A DNA stretch of 64,000 bases from Mastigias papua (taxonomy: Eukaryota > Cnidaria > Scyphozoa > Rhizostomeae > Mastigiidae), in the NCBI GenBank assembly GCA_964019165.1, contig OZ025279.1, positions 8,330,617-8,394,616 of the forward strand, in the 5' to 3' direction. The position numbers and the translations under genes are program-made. This document shows, in pieces, positions 36,050 through 50,724 of the stretch (position 1 is the stretch's first letter; the number at the start of each line of letters is the position of its first letter). The notes beneath the pieces are model-generated. The model was not told where the DNA came from. It did no database searches and worked only from the letters and a program-made list of their open reading frames with translations.

Positions 36050-37989
36050 AAGCTTTCATCTTCTGCTACAACATTAATATCTTATACACCTTTTTCAAAT
36101 TTAATATTCTTCATAAGTTTCTTCTTTAATGGCTTTAGAATTTGCACGTGTTGAGGCGACTAGCTACTGCATGAAGCTATATGTGATGAGAAACCTTGTT
36201 TTTACATAAACGTCGCAATAGTAATCATAGTGGCAGCTCATCCTTTAAGCCAGCTCTTGCCGTATGCAAGGGTAAGATTCCAGTGTTGATTATTGTTAGC
36301 TGTCTGGCTTGGCAGATTTTTTTGCGAGATGAATCCCAAATTTTATTATCCACTAACTCCTTGAAGCCTCTCTTCTCAGGTGTGCAAGTCGTCTATAAAA
36401 ATCTAAATCCACCGATTTTCTACAGTCCAAAAACCAAGAATATGAACTAAAGAATATAGTCTAAGCTCATAAATATTGCAGAAGCTATTTGTCGAAAGCC
36501 ACTGAAACACTAATCTTAGAGGTTCCTAGCGTATCTCTTCCCACAATATGGCTTTAAATCACTAAGTCGGTTTTTAAAATAATGGTTTCTTCAGCTACTA
36601 TTTTGGAATTATTCCTATTCTATTTAGCAACGTATTCATTTGAATTTCCGGCTATAGTGACACCTCTTGCTGTTATGTTACAAGTCCTATTTTAAAATAT
36701 TTTTCTTAAGCCGAGAAGGATCAAAATAATACAAGCTCAAAGAGTATGTATATGTATGTGTCTCACAAGTCTTCTAATCAGGAGCATTACAGGGATTTCA
36801 AGAACAATATAATCCTTATATCTGTGCGGATATTGTTGTACTTATGGAGTACAGCCATCTTCTCGTGGCTAAGGTTATATTTCTTAAAATGCAGGGTGAA
36901 CAATCCTTACCAATACGCCTCAATGCTTTGCCATGAGAATGATTCTGAAAATATGTGTTGGCCCCGCAAATAGACAGCCAAGTGTACGCCACTAGTTTAC
37001 GTGTGGGTTTGTTTTTTATGTATGAAAACAATGCTATTTTGAATAGGAGATACTGTCCCCTGCCATTGTACAATCAAGTTGCCAATGTTGAAATACGCAC
37101 ATCACAATAATAAATATTTGCGGATGCATTCCTCCATATATGTTCTATTTTAAACAGCTGCCTGTCAAGTCAAAAAAGTATTTTTAAAAGCATGATTACT
37201 TTCCCAGCTGCATTGATAGTAGTTGATTTTTCAAGTTTTTTGAAATATACAATTTCAGTAAAATTTCTTTCAATTTTATGTGAAGAAGAAGTAGCGGAAT
37301 CGGTTTGCAAACGCGGGCCTTTTTGAAGCATATGAATCCCATTACACTTAGAGTTGCATTTCATCATTTCAGCTTGTCAGCCGTAGCTGGTATACCATGG
37401 TATCCTGGAGAAGATGGATAATATTCAAAAATATTGTCTGACTTTAGTGAACTCCTTGAGAGAAACGAAGACGTGTGACTTGATGATAATCAAAAATAGC
37501 AGTAACCTGCAATACCTGCGCTCAGTAATCTCCTAACATCAAAAGAAACGACTGTCGATGGCCTCAAAGGAAATATATTTTTTGTAGTTTACTCAGCAAT
37601 GACTTTTTCATACACCAAAACGACAAGTAAGCCATCAGCTATCTGATTCTCTATTCTTCGATCTATCTCCGAAGGATTAACTTTCCCACATTTTTAGGAA
37701 AGAAGGGTAGGATCAGGAACAGATTGATTAAAGAACTTGATCTCAGATGTACTCTGTCAATAATACTGTCTCACAACGGCAAACTAATCACCAAGATGCA
37801 ACACTAGCCTTCTCACTGACGCTACTAACAAGTAAAAGGACAACATATATTTCAGCTGAAAGGCATATCTAGTTGAAGTTCTCCTTAAAGTGCACTTCAA
37901 TGGGGGGGGGGGGCTGACTGAAGCGTTATACATGCCCTTTGTCCATTGCGATCAAGCAACACATCTTCAAAACCTGGCATATTATAGTA
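36050..37989. other. no gene recognised
   Basis: AT-rich sequence with short frames only. A poly-G run lies at about 37902-37913. Nothing else stands out. Confidence 0.3.
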
Positions 37990-38270
37990 TGCAATACCAT
38001 ACTTCATAAATTACTTTCAAACTGGAATTAACTTACAAGAGTAGACAGTTTGGATTCAGAAGCTCAAAGTGTACGCCTTAGAGTTCCACAGGCTTCATGT
38101 CCTGGCCTAGTGTTATTTTTTATTTTCAGGTGCCTCCCCGTCATCATCAATAGTTCTAAAATCTATGTTTATGAAGACGATGATGTACAAGCCTTCAGAA
38201 TGATGTGGTAATTCCCTTGACAGAGTAAAGCATATTTAGGCAGTATCATAAAGTTTGCGATTCGTTGAAA
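37990..38270 (+). pseudogene. non-LTR RT remnant (plus)
   Basis: One plus frame reads VRLRVPQASCPGLVLFF and then INSSKIYVYEDDDVQAFR. This resembles consecutive RT motifs B (SGVPQGSVLGPLLF) and C (INSSKIYLYADD) at the right spacing. Key residues have changed and stops follow, so it is a decayed fragment. Some risk of chance similarity remains. Confidence 0.45.
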
Positions 38271-38399
38271 TGCTAAAATCTGGAAAGAGATACTTTCGTA
38301 GTTAAAAATCTTTACAGCAGAATCATTGACAAATGTTTATGTCGAGTGTTCTACCACCGCCTCTAATGTACATATGGACGGATTCAACGTAGTCATCAA

Positions 38400-38714
38400 A
38401 TTGTCAATTAAGGAGTAACAAGTAGAATTCGCCAGCGCGACCCTGTTTCACACCACCTCCCCAGTGTTGAGAACAGCCACTCAGCTGCAGGGTTGTGAAG
38501 AGCCCACTACAAATAATGTTAAAAGCTTGGTGAGGTCCAGATAAGCCAAGAACCATGACTGCTTACTGTTCTCTGCACTTCTCCTGCAGCTACTAGAACA
38601 CTTTGCCCAATCTAGACTTCCAAACTCCGAAATCGCTTTGGGGCTAATGAAAGATGCGGAAGGCATGGTTCGCATATGAAATCCACTGAATGATCTTAAA
38701 ACATTAGGTAGCAA
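38400..38714 (-). pseudogene. possible non-LTR RT remnant (minus)
   Basis: A minus frame reads CRRSAENSKQSWFLAYLDLT and resembles the CREQ-x5-AFIDLTKAFD block of RT motif A. VLNTGEVV appears in the same frame after a stop. The match is weak. The orientation is opposite to the neighbouring plus remnant, so they would be two separate insertions. Confidence 0.3.
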
Positions 38715-39569
38715 AGTTTCATACCCTTAAAACTTGTCAGAGAAAATCAAATATACGGAAACAGATATGAAAACTGTTAGAAGCAAGGTTAACCCATAAA
38801 TATTTTATAATACTGTGTAAATTTGTCATTTCAATGCTTTTTGAGTGGATTAAGGAGTCGATGTATGGAAGCGTCGCTTTCTTATGCATTTTGCATAAGA
38901 GCATGTACTTTGAATTAAAATTCGTACTGCAGAAAGTTTCCCAATTCTTAACAAAGTGCTAAAAGCGCAGCTCAGTTAAAAGAAGCTAATTGTTTAACTA
39001 CTAAACCCTGTACGAGAAGAAAATTAAGGATACGCTGTATAGCTTTGACTTGTATGCGAAAACCATCAACATGGAATTGGGGAGGATGCTGAATGCTACA
39101 TATAGTTTTCAGCTTTGTTCACCAGGCTGAATCCATTGGTAGAAATTAATCTTCTTTTTCGTTATATATTAGCAAGGACTCTAAACATGAAAAACAGGTT
39201 AAGACCAACAGTACACACTGTCTCTGAAAATTCCATTACTTATAAGTAGATAAGGGTTTATTTTTATGTGGCTGCCATTATAGCTTTCAAAAACCTACAA
39301 CAATTGAATGGTTAATTAGACCTAATGCCGTTGATCGAATGAAAATATTTTTAATGAAGCTATTTATTTATTAATGACTTCTGTAAAAAGAACGTCTGAG
39401 CAGTCCGCTCGTGTATTTACAGGGTGATTTTGCCACTTATGCAAATGGTTGATTACAGATCTTGCCATACTCTAGTCTCCATCTTACACCAAAGGTTGAT
39501 CTCAAGCTTCCCACTAACTTATCAATAAAGTTGTCGTCTTTATACTATGACCTACGTACCAAGTACATG
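38715..39569. other. no gene recognised
   Basis: AT-rich, no convincing frame or repeat. Confidence 0.3.
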
Positions 39570-40235
39570 TAATGCCCTTTTCACACTGCATAAAGTAACC
39601 CAAGTCGAACCCAGGTAAACTAACCCAGGTTGGTTTCTTGCATGTGTGAACAAAATTAACCGGGTTCGCCCTAGCGTAGACTAGCCGCACTCTGGAGATA
39701 GGCTCATCCAGGGTTGAACCAGAGTTGAATTTGACAACTGAAAGTGTGAACTCAAACCTGGGACGAACCTTGGTTGGCTCTACTTGTACGTATGCACCGT
39801 TCAAACGTGACGTTTTCTTGACTCAGTTTGTTAATATTTGTGAAACAGAAGAAAGTCATGCAACATTTTGAAAACGCAAAAGTGAGCAAAGGAGAAGCTG
39901 ATGTAGAGTTCACTTGGAATGAGAAGGAAATTTCTCTATTGATAAATATTTGGGCTGATGAAAGAATATACCAAGCATTGGACACTGGCACTCGGAAGAG
40001 ATCTAAATTTGACAACATAACGAAGCAGTTGGAAGAGAGTGACTTCACGTGTTCTTGTAATGAGATATGAGAGCAAATCAAGGAATTAACTTGAGTTTAC
40101 AATGGTTTCTTGTTCAAGCAGCATTTCAAATATCTGCAGTGTGAACAGGACGGAAGGTAACCAAGGGTAAACCAGGTTAGTTTAATCCAGGTCGAACCCG
40201 GGTTATCAATACACGTTTAAATGTGCACAATGTAT
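39570..40235. mobile_element. Harbinger-like TIR element, deletion derivative
   Basis: Both ends carry inverted versions of a sequence with GTCGAACCCAGGT and AAACTAACCCAGGTT (left) and AACCAGGTTAGTTT and CCAGGTCGAACCCGG (right). CACACTG/CAGTGTGAA-type motifs occur inside. The element keeps one short Myb/SANT-like frame but no transposase. PIF/Harbinger elements encode both, so this looks like a deletion derivative. No target duplication was fixed. Confidence 0.6.
39828..40070 (+). CDS. Myb/SANT-like DNA-binding domain ORF, partial
   Basis: An 80-codon frame includes VEFTWNEKEISLLINIWADE, then ERIYQALDTGTRKRSKFDNI and TKQLEESDF. This is the W-x3-E-x3-L-x2-LW start and K-x4-I-x2-L-x-E-x-GF pattern of trihelix/Myb-like DNA-binding domains, found as the accessory protein of PIF/Harbinger transposons. 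A stop replaces the expected W-x2-C end (SCNEI then TGA), so the domain is cut just before its third helix. It is probably not functional. Confidence 0.55.
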   Translation: MLIFVKQKKVMQHFENAKVSKGEADVEFTWNEKEISLLINIWADERIYQALDTGTRKRSKFDNITKQLEESDFTCSCNEI

Positions 40236-43066
40236 CTAATTTCATTTGCATGCCATGTTTATTGGCTAATGAAATGTTTAAGTTCGGCACCAACAATTGC
40301 TGTCGAGAGTCCTGGAATACTTCTTTCATCCTGTGATGCTATAGTGTAATAAATGTTGGACGACAAAATTATATTTAATATGTTTTCGTCTTGAATTATT
40401 GAACTCTGCAGAATGAAATCGTCATTCACCAGGATGTCTCTAAGAAAGGGAAGGGGAAAAGTTTATAATGCATAAAATTTGAGATTTTAGCATCTGCTCA
40501 GAATACGATTTCAAATGCGTCTTGCATTATTTTGAAACCTCTAAATCTCTTTGTCTCGAAAATGTCTTCTTTGAACAAAGAAGTTGAAGCAAATCTTTAA
40601 AAAGCGAATCAGGTTACAACACTGTTTAGATGTTATTTACCAGAACATCACCATCGGTCTTACAGTCTTAGTTCATTCCAGTAAAACTTTGAAAATACAG
40701 TAAAAGTACTCATGTGACATTACAATATTTGGTATATTAACTACGCAGTTAGCAGTACAGGTTGCAAACCAATACGAGAGTTTTCAAGAAGATATCAGGA
40801 TTATCTCAATCTTTTACCCTCAATAATAGAAACTTTGACACAGTACGTTTTATCAATGGACTGAATCGAAGTTTATGATAGTTGTGTTATTACATGTGCA
40901 ATATCAATAAAAAGAAAATTTTAAAAGTGCCACAAGCAGATAAAATACAATATAGGCTAGAACCGTAGCAGGTCACATTTAGATAATATGTGAAAATGCA
41001 CATAATTGAAGAGTGGTGAAAAAATGATGTTAATATGGAGATTTCAAAATAGCACAGATCAAACTGGCTATCTACCTAATGGCTGAAGTGCGTTTTTAAT
41101 TCCCAATCTCTATAAGGATAGCTCTGTCCGTTGTAAAAAGATCTATTGTCATCATGTTCAAAGCAACTGAAAGGTATTTTCAGGTTTCCACTTCAAAGAT
41201 ATATACAAGCAAGATTTGCCTGCAAATGGAAACTCCACAGTTTAGTTTACTGCTCTATAGAAGTCATTGTTATCAACTCCAGTGCTGCATTAGAACGCTT
41301 CGATATTGCGTCACACAGCCGTATCACATAAATATGTCAAATAACTAAATAGCTATAGTAAATTTGAACTCGAATTCTGATGAAAAATTAAAAGTTAACC
41401 ATAATTGATTTTTTTCAAACATATAGTAAGAGGTATTATCATAAATGACTGCTAGATTTCATGTACTTAATTTTGTAATTTTTTTGCATAAAGTATCATT
41501 TCGACTTCTTTCCCTTAGCTTTTTTCACATTAATGTTTGCAAAAATTTAAGCTCTTGGATTCATTTTCTTTGGTTGTCTTTGGTTGTATCCCAAAATTCT
41601 ATATAATGTGCAAAAGGACTTTCTGGGAAAACTTGAATTAAGCAATATGAAAAACAGAGGAGGTTTTGGCTCTTTTTCAAAACTGAATTTTTGCTACAAA
41701 ACAGGTAATGTGAAAGAAACATGGTTACCCTAGGCAAGGGGTTGGATATCTCCTTGTGGAGTCCTTTCCTGCAAAATCTGAACAATTCGATTTCTTACTC
41801 AAAATGTCACCTCTCTGGACCAGGTTCAGTAGCTTACCTTAACAATAACTCTGGGGTTATCAATTATTCTCATACTCTCAAAATCATTAGATATTTTACC
41901 AACCTAACCACTCTGTGCGCTCAAGTACGCTTTTGACTTAAATGTACGAGAATAAGAAGTTTCTCTGATATTTCTTGAAAATAGTTGCCAATGTTTAGCA
42001 ACAGCTCTTCACAAAATGAGCAAGACTTGCATTATGTTCTCAAATTTTAAAGTAGTTGCTCCAAATTCTTATGATGTGCCAATAAATAGACCTATTGGTA
42101 GAGCACACCATCATAGGTATGCTTTCTTCATCAACCCATCAATTCGTACTTGTACGCACGAGAGCGCGTTTGGCTTTAACCGCCCACCGACCATTTCTCG
42201 ACTGCCCCTTTAGGAAGTGCTCTAGTGCTAGACCAACTCTTAGATTCAGAGCTTCCACATTATTGGTAGGATAGCACAGCTATAAGCCAGTTATTAACCG
42301 GGCATGACTTGTAAAATTCTACAGATCACGCCTGTTTGCGATCTTGATACCCTGTAGTTTACTGTAGCATTTTCACGGAATAAAGCGATACATAATTTCG
42401 AGAGACAAGATTGTTAACAGAAATAGCATCTTAAAACAGTTGTGACTATCAATCAGTTTATTTTATTTGATAGAGAAGAAGCAAGGGAAGATAAAAAGAA
42501 TGAAATTTTAAGAGGCTACTTCCATATAGGAGGAACAGGTCCTTCAACATATACAGAAAGGTTGGTTATATCTATCGTAATGGCTAGTCTATGCGAATGT
42601 GCTGTAACTCACTGAGAGGCAAAGTCTTTGCTCTCGTGTAAACATCTGCACAATTATTTGCCAACTTATTTCTAGAGACTGGAAACGAGAAGTCTATGTC
42701 AGGTAGTGAGAATTTTTTCTCACGTGGTCCATTTTATTTGACTGATTTGCAATTTATCAAATATTCATAGTCTGATGTAACTTTCTTTTGCTGGTGTAAC
42801 CCTTTCTGCTATCCCCCTACAGGGCACAAGTGAAAAACAGCAATATTCTATGTTTATATTTACATCCTGCATAGACATGAGTGTACTATTATCCTGTAAA
42901 TCGGGCAAGGAAATCAAATCCGCATTAAGTCAACAATTGCGTCTGGCAGTTGGCTAAAGTTGTGAATAGTGCTCGACAAAGTCAGACTTTTATTTATTGC
43001 ATTGGAATTTCCAACTGATCACACGCACGGAAGTCTAGAAGCATGCACTCGCGCGTGAGCGCGCGG

Positions 43067-43070
<4 letters not shown>
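40236..43070. other. no gene recognised
   Basis: Almost 3 kb of AT-rich sequence without recognisable exons. A near-palindrome of about 50 bp lies at 42068-42118 (TTATGATGTGCCAATA against TATTGGTAGAGCACACCATC). Confidence 0.3.
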
Positions 43071-43111
<41 letters not shown>

Positions 43112-43119
43112 CTCACGCA

Positions 43120-43209
<90 letters not shown>

Positions 43210-43232
43210 CTCACGCAAGCACACACGCACGC
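43071..43232. repeat. (CA)n microsatellite with internal duplicated spacer
   Basis: About 160 bp of CA repeat, broken twice by the same spacer, ATGCTCACGCAAGCACAC (near 43109 and 43207), and preceded by an alternating CGCGCGGGCGCGCA purine-pyrimidine stretch. Open frames here are repeat artefacts. Confidence 0.95.
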
Positions 43233-44547
43233 ACCCAGGCGTGCACTTGGTTACCAGCTTAGATTCCCGAGATGTAAGATCTTGTTTTTTATGCTGCTTG
43301 TGACAATTAATGCCATGATCCAACCACCCAGCCGCACAAGCAAACACACAAACACACAAGCAAACACAACAGTTACCACTCGATGCTACTAATATTTTAA
43401 CATTAGATAATTGTGTTGTAAAATTATTAAATATGTGATATCAGTCATATTCTGTTGTTCAATGCCGAGAAAGCAAAGTCTTAATGAGGTGTATATTCAT
43501 TTTCCTCCAGTTCTTGACATAACAGTTTTCATAGCAAATATTTAGATAAGCATTTGTCTGAGTACAATTGTGTACAGTTAAGTTCAATCATTCTACCTTA
43601 AAGTATGACTTGTCTTTCAAAAGTTTTAATCTATAAATTGAACATTGTACTGAAAAACGAAGACCTGCCTCACGCCTATCTTAGTTTGAAACAGTCAGAT
43701 CAGGTAACGGTCTGTGGGTTTAGAGGAGATAATACTATTGTCAGCAAAATAACGAATTGATTCAACATAAGCACCACGAAATTGCTGAAATATCACTGTG
43801 CATCATTGCTATCATTGATATAAGCAACATTGCTACCCTCAGTTCAAAGATGGTGCAGTGAAGACTCCTTTACTTTAAAAAGATTAGGATAAGAATGTGG
43901 CTTCCTGCCAGTTTCGTTTATATCCTATTGAGCGATAGGGATCTCCAATCAACCCGAAAGGCTTTAGAGAAGAATTGTTGAGTACTAATTGTACTTAATC
44001 ATTAAGAGTAAAATCAAATTCGCTTACCAATTTAGTTTTGCAACATAGGACATGCTAAGCTAGAAAACTGATATTGAAATATTCAGAAGCAATTGCTAGG
44101 ATGAAGGACTTTGGTACAGGAAAACATCTTGAAATTTAATTTGTTACATGCATCATATACCGCACCTGCACAGTAAATGTTTGCTAGAGTCCGGCTCTAA
44201 TCAATGGTTTGGGTAGGCAAGTAGAAGCTGAAGGGATAGAATTTACATTCACTCCAATTTATACTAAACCTTAGATTTTCATCCCATTTTCTACGTTTGT
44301 TGTAATCTAGCAATTGAGAAGCTTTGCTAACTTCCATACGAAAAGAATCCATTAAGGGCTATGGAGAGCAAAAAGTCCCAAAGTGCCTTGTACTGGTTGT
44401 ATTTCACTATAAGAAACTAGTTCTAGCTGTCTGTTCCGAACGCCACTGAGAACCTAGAGACGTAATGGTGGACACGTGATCGATTTGAACTATAATGCTG
44501 TTCATTTTATAATTGAATTGTTTTGAAATGTCCCTAGCAAAATTCCA
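43233..44547. other. no gene recognised
   Basis: No convincing exon. The last part, near 44400-44547, is probably decayed 5' sequence of the non-LTR element that follows. Confidence 0.3.
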
Positions 44548-45370
44548 CCCCAATATGTATGTCGATGACATAAGTGTTTCCTCTAGTAGTGAAAATCCTA
44601 TATGACTTTTAGAAGACCTAAAAAGGGAGCTAGATCTGATCATGGACTTGCTAAGGCAAAACAAACTAAGCCTAAACTTAGCAAAGTGCGAATACATGTT
44701 TCCTGGCACCAATAAACAATTCAATAAAACCTCTGAGATTGCCAATATGAAGATTGACAACGATGAAACCAGAAAAGTAAACAAGACATAATATTTAGGT
44801 CTAACAATAGACGAGAGTCTCTCCTGGAACCAACAATATAAGACAGTTAAGGGAAACCTAAAGGTGGGCTTAACTTTAACAGAAGACTGAGGGAAATACT
44901 ACCACAATCACGACCAATTTCAGTATAACAAGCACTTATGAACAGCTACCCGAGAAATGCAACTTTGATGTGGAGTCATCTTCCTGAAACGAAACTATGC
45001 ACTTTGCAGGAATTACAGAACAGGACAATTTACCTCATTGAATCTACTCTTATTATGAACCAGATATCATTTGTATAGCTAAATATTGAGAAACTCTCCG
45101 TGTATGACCATGCCGTAATGGCACATAAGATTCTTAAGGAAATGAGCCCAGAAAATCTTAATAGAAAGTTTATGAGGAGAACTCAAATCTCAAAATACGA
45201 AGCTCGCTGAATAGGGGATCTGCAAGTACCTAAACCTCGTTTGGAAATCTCAAGATAGAGTTCTTCGTGCGTCGGTGCAGTTGTTTTGAACGATATCCCA
45301 AACAATGTAAGAAATTTCGAATTGACTTGCCTTTTCAAACAAACAAATGAAAACCTACCAATTGAGCCAG
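44548..45370 (+). pseudogene. non-LTR retrotransposon RT, 3' half
   Basis: A collinear plus-strand decayed reading runs from RT motif C to the end of the protein. It reads NMYVDDISVSSSSENPI (the YADD box with V for A), LLEDLKRELDLIMDLLRQNK, LSLNLAKCEYMFPG, then YLGLTIDESLSWNQQYKTV. Further on come LREILPQS, LPETKLCTLQ and MAHKILKEMSPENL. The pattern is that of CR1-like RT C-terminal parts. Several stops (for example after NPI and after NKT) show it is inactive. The upstream RT half, which the 11.3-kb fragment does contain, is not recognisable here. Confidence 0.8.
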
Positions 45371-45481
45371 TGAAGTAAAATCAAAACAGTAATTAAACAA
45401 TTTGGAATTTACAACATTATCCAAACATAACCTCCTGGTAGAACAGTATCATTTCCTTTTTTTGTATTTACTTATCGCGTA

Positions 45482-45720
45482 GGGTCTGTTGAGGTAAAGT
45501 GGGTAACTCAGGGTAAAATGTGTAAATGACCATTTGTAACATTAATGACTTGCTGTGTCTATTCCATATCTAATATATGCGATTTCAAATAGAGAGGTAT
45601 CGTACCAAGTTAAAAATATGGTACTTTTCTATATCACGGCCAAAAGGTCAATAATAATAATAATGCAAGTACTTATCTACCCAATTTACCCCCTGTTACC
45701 CGTTTTACCCCAACAGACCC
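45482..45720. mobile_element. small MITE
   Basis: 239 bp with inverted ends: GGGTCTGTTGAGGTAAAGTG on the left and the reverse complement GGGTCTGTTGGGGTAAAACG on the right, extending with GGGTAAC motifs. It is non-coding. No clear target duplication. Confidence 0.7.
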
Positions 45721-47623
<1,903 letters not shown>

Positions 47624-47735
47624 ATACTGTGACTTACTGACGACTTCCAACGGCTTCAAACAACAACTTCTACTAACGACTTCAAATTACGACTCTTAGT
47701 GACGACTTTCATAGCTACTTCAAATAACCACTCTC

Positions 47736-47785
47736 TCTTCCTCCCTCTCTCTCTCTCTCTCTCTCTCCCTTCCTCCTTCTCTCTC
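47736..47785. repeat. (CT)n-rich tract
   Basis: A short pyrimidine microsatellite of CTCTCT with CCCTCC interruptions. Confidence 0.9.
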
Positions 47786-48290
47786 AAAGCACACAACATA
47801 CCCATATTTATATCGAAAAAGAATTACACAAGAACAACATAGTGATGACAACACGCAGTGAGACAATACATCAAGAATAGACAATATGTAACGACTACTC
47901 AAGGGAAATGGGACGATGACATGCATGGTGTAAGTACTAAATGTGAAAAACTGAACATCAAAAAAATGGAACAATTATGAATACACAAACAACACTTCAG
48001 TTCACATTACAAAATCAAACGAAACGACAGAACTAGTACATTAACAGCAGGCCCCCAAATACATAGTCAGCTGTCTACCGCTGTTTTAGAATACAAGGAG
48101 AAAGCTTGCAGCAAAGGAAGGGGGGCTTAGGAATATTTCTTTAGCAGAATTTTCATTTTGTCGGGAAATCCTATGATTTTTTGCTTAGCAATGTGGCTCG
48201 TCGGCACATATTGCAACTTCCACATATATCACAAACAGGTATCTAGCATGCAATCTAGCACGACAAACACGCTGTCGGCAGTGCTAGAAA

Positions 48291-48573
48291 GGGGGTGACA
48301 TGTGTCGGCAGGGTTATCGTAAAAATATACCCATTCCATGGAATCCACGCCCATGTCGTTGGCAAATTTGTTTTAACACACATCCCCCCCCGAAGCATCA
48401 TCTTAGCGATGGACCTGGCGAGGAGGAAAGGTTAGAAATAATGGCTTTGAAAAAGGCACCCCCCCCCCATCAACTCGTATCTACCGTTATATGCAGGTAT
48501 TCACCAGATCCACCCAGGCCATCAAAGTTCCTGCAAAAAGTTTGCTTTACCTTTCCACTTTGACACGTCCCCC
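48291..48573. mobile_element. candidate MITE
   Basis: The left end GGGGGTGACATGTGTC and right end TGACACGTCCCCC are imperfect inverted copies about 280 bp apart. The interior has several poly-C runs and no credible coding frame. No target duplication was identified, so this is tentative. Confidence 0.4.
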
Positions 48574-49593
48574 TTTTCATAGCTTTAGCAGTGGAAATTT
48601 CTCAATGGGTGAGATTACGTTGCAATAGAGAACGTTTAGACAATTTAAATGCCATATGATGCTTAATTCCCTTACGCATCTGGTAAAGGCACGCGGACAG
48701 TTTGAAAAGTAGAATGTTATTTGAAAATCTGGTTTGAATGTCTTGTTTGAGCACTGCCTAAATTAATTGTATATGCTACAGAAGGGTAACAGCTGCTATT
48801 CTATTCAAGAGCTGAAAATGGAAAGCAGCCAATTGAATTCTTATGTGTAATGGAACAACTGCTAGCTCTTGATAAGAACAGTTAAGTTAGGCTTTCTTGC
48901 AAGCTTATGAAGTAAACAAATTATCGTATGATTAATTCAAAAATAATATCATCCACGCAATTAAGACACATGAGATCAAAATGATGAGATAATGGGTACT
49001 TGAAACTTTACAAGTTCTCGTTGTTGACTTACTTCTTGAGCTAAAGATGGAAGTTTTCGTTATTTGTCACTTCTGGCTTTGAATTTCTTCTAATTCGATT
49101 GTGGTACTGGCAGAAGGAAGGTAGATTATTGAGTTGTCCTGCTAGATCTTTAATGTTTACAATCTCAGATACGTGCGATGTATGGAAAAATATTCTCATA
49201 AATCACACAGTTCACAGTTAGGTGTGGCTAGACAATGTAATCTTCTAGAGGAGTGTATTATCCTCACAGTGCAAGTCTCTCGTCCACGTGCAATATATGC
49301 TACACATCGAAAGACTCTCTACTTATGCCCCATTCACACCGCTCAGTTTTGTGCAAAAACAGACAGAGAGAGCTGTCAGTATCTGTGAAATCATTCACAC
49401 TATTCAACGCACAAACTGGAGGTTTTTGAAAACACCATGCATCAGTGTAAATGCACAGAAACGGAAACTCCCCAAAATTCCGCAACAGCAACAACATAAA
49501 TACATACTCAATGGCCGCAACTCGGTGTGATCTTCATAAACATAGCAGCGAGACCGGATTAAAGTCGCATAACGGATAGTTTTTCTTCCGTTA
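48574..49593. other. no gene recognised
   Basis: AT-rich. A CCCATTCACACCGCTC motif near 49328 and an inverted GGGCAATGTGAACGGG near 50042 may be decayed ends of an element surrounding the MITE at 49594. Confidence 0.3.
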
Positions 49594-49978
49594 AGGTGGA
49601 TTTTCATTCAGTGCTTTTTGTCATGCACCCGACTTTTTACTATCGACTCTTTGCGCTGGTGCTTTTTATCGCGTGCACGACTTTCTACAGTCGACTCTTG
49701 ATGATGGATAGTTAAGCTTACATTAAGGACATTTCCTTGCCGGGAATATCTTTGTTTTCTGCAGCCAGCAGCAACTACTTGATATTAACAAACAGCTTTT
49801 GCTAAGACGCGATTTCCTGCACTTTCGATCGATCGCAAAGAGTCGGACGAACTTCTACTTGTTTACGATCGGGCGCCCAACTCAAGCTACCAGGTTGTAA
49901 AAAATACGCATGCCCAGATTTAAATACCGTCGCATAAAGTCGAGGCCGTGACACAAAGCACTGAATGGAAATCCACCT
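49594..49978. mobile_element. TIR element, 385 bp
   Basis: Ends AGGTGGATTTTCATTCAGTG and, reverse complemented from the right, AGGTGGATTTCCATTCAGTG. The similarity runs on for about 40 bp. The interior has CGACTCTTTGCG-type motifs on both strands and no coding frame. Flanks TTA and GTA do not give an exact duplication. Confidence 0.75.
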
Positions 49979-50716
49979 GTATGTGAGCAGCATGAACGCA
50001 CAAAATCGGATATTTTTATCCTCGAGTTACTTCAAAAATAGGGCAATGTGAACGGGTAGATAGATACCTACCGAAATGGATGAGTTTGAAAATGGGTAGT
50101 ATGAATATAGATAATATAGAGTTGATATATGCGATAAAGGCATTTTTGGGATACTGCCTTACAGTATGGATCTTCTCACTTGGAAACAGGGAAAATTTTT
50201 GCTATAAGGCAAATTTACACCCAATTAAGTAATCAGATCAATGTCTTGTAAGATTAAATGGCTATGAGGCAAATATGAAATCATCAAGAAAAACAAATGT
50301 AGGCGCTGTTTCGAATTAGGGTAACATTTTGTCCGCCCAACAGATCTGTCTAATGAAAATTATTGTGCGAAAGTTTGGATGTTTCAAAAACTTCCTTTTG
50401 TATCTTGAAACTTTTCCTTCATATTACAAGACTTGTTTTTGTTATTCGCAAAAAACTAATGTCTGAAAGCTCGCAGAATAGCACACAAATTCTGTTGGAC
50501 GGAAAAAATGGCAGCCCTAATTCAAAACAGCACCTGCATACTTTATACTGCTGCATCGCTGTTACAATATATGAATATTTAGATGCAAAGTTCTATGGGG
50601 ACAGCAGGAGCAATAAATGGAGCACACCCTAACTAGATTGTAACATGGCAGAAATATTTTTAGTAACCCCTGTATCTCTTCTGAATAGCTCAAGTTTCAT
50701 CCTTAAAACGGATGAG
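49979..50716. other. no gene recognised
   Basis: No exon or repeat recognised. Confidence 0.3.
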
Positions 50717-50724
50717 TGGATGAT

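Noticed and set aside
43019..43359. Long frames across the CA tract, including a Cys-rich minus frame
   Set aside because: Same artefact of a dinucleotide repeat; no flanking coding signal.
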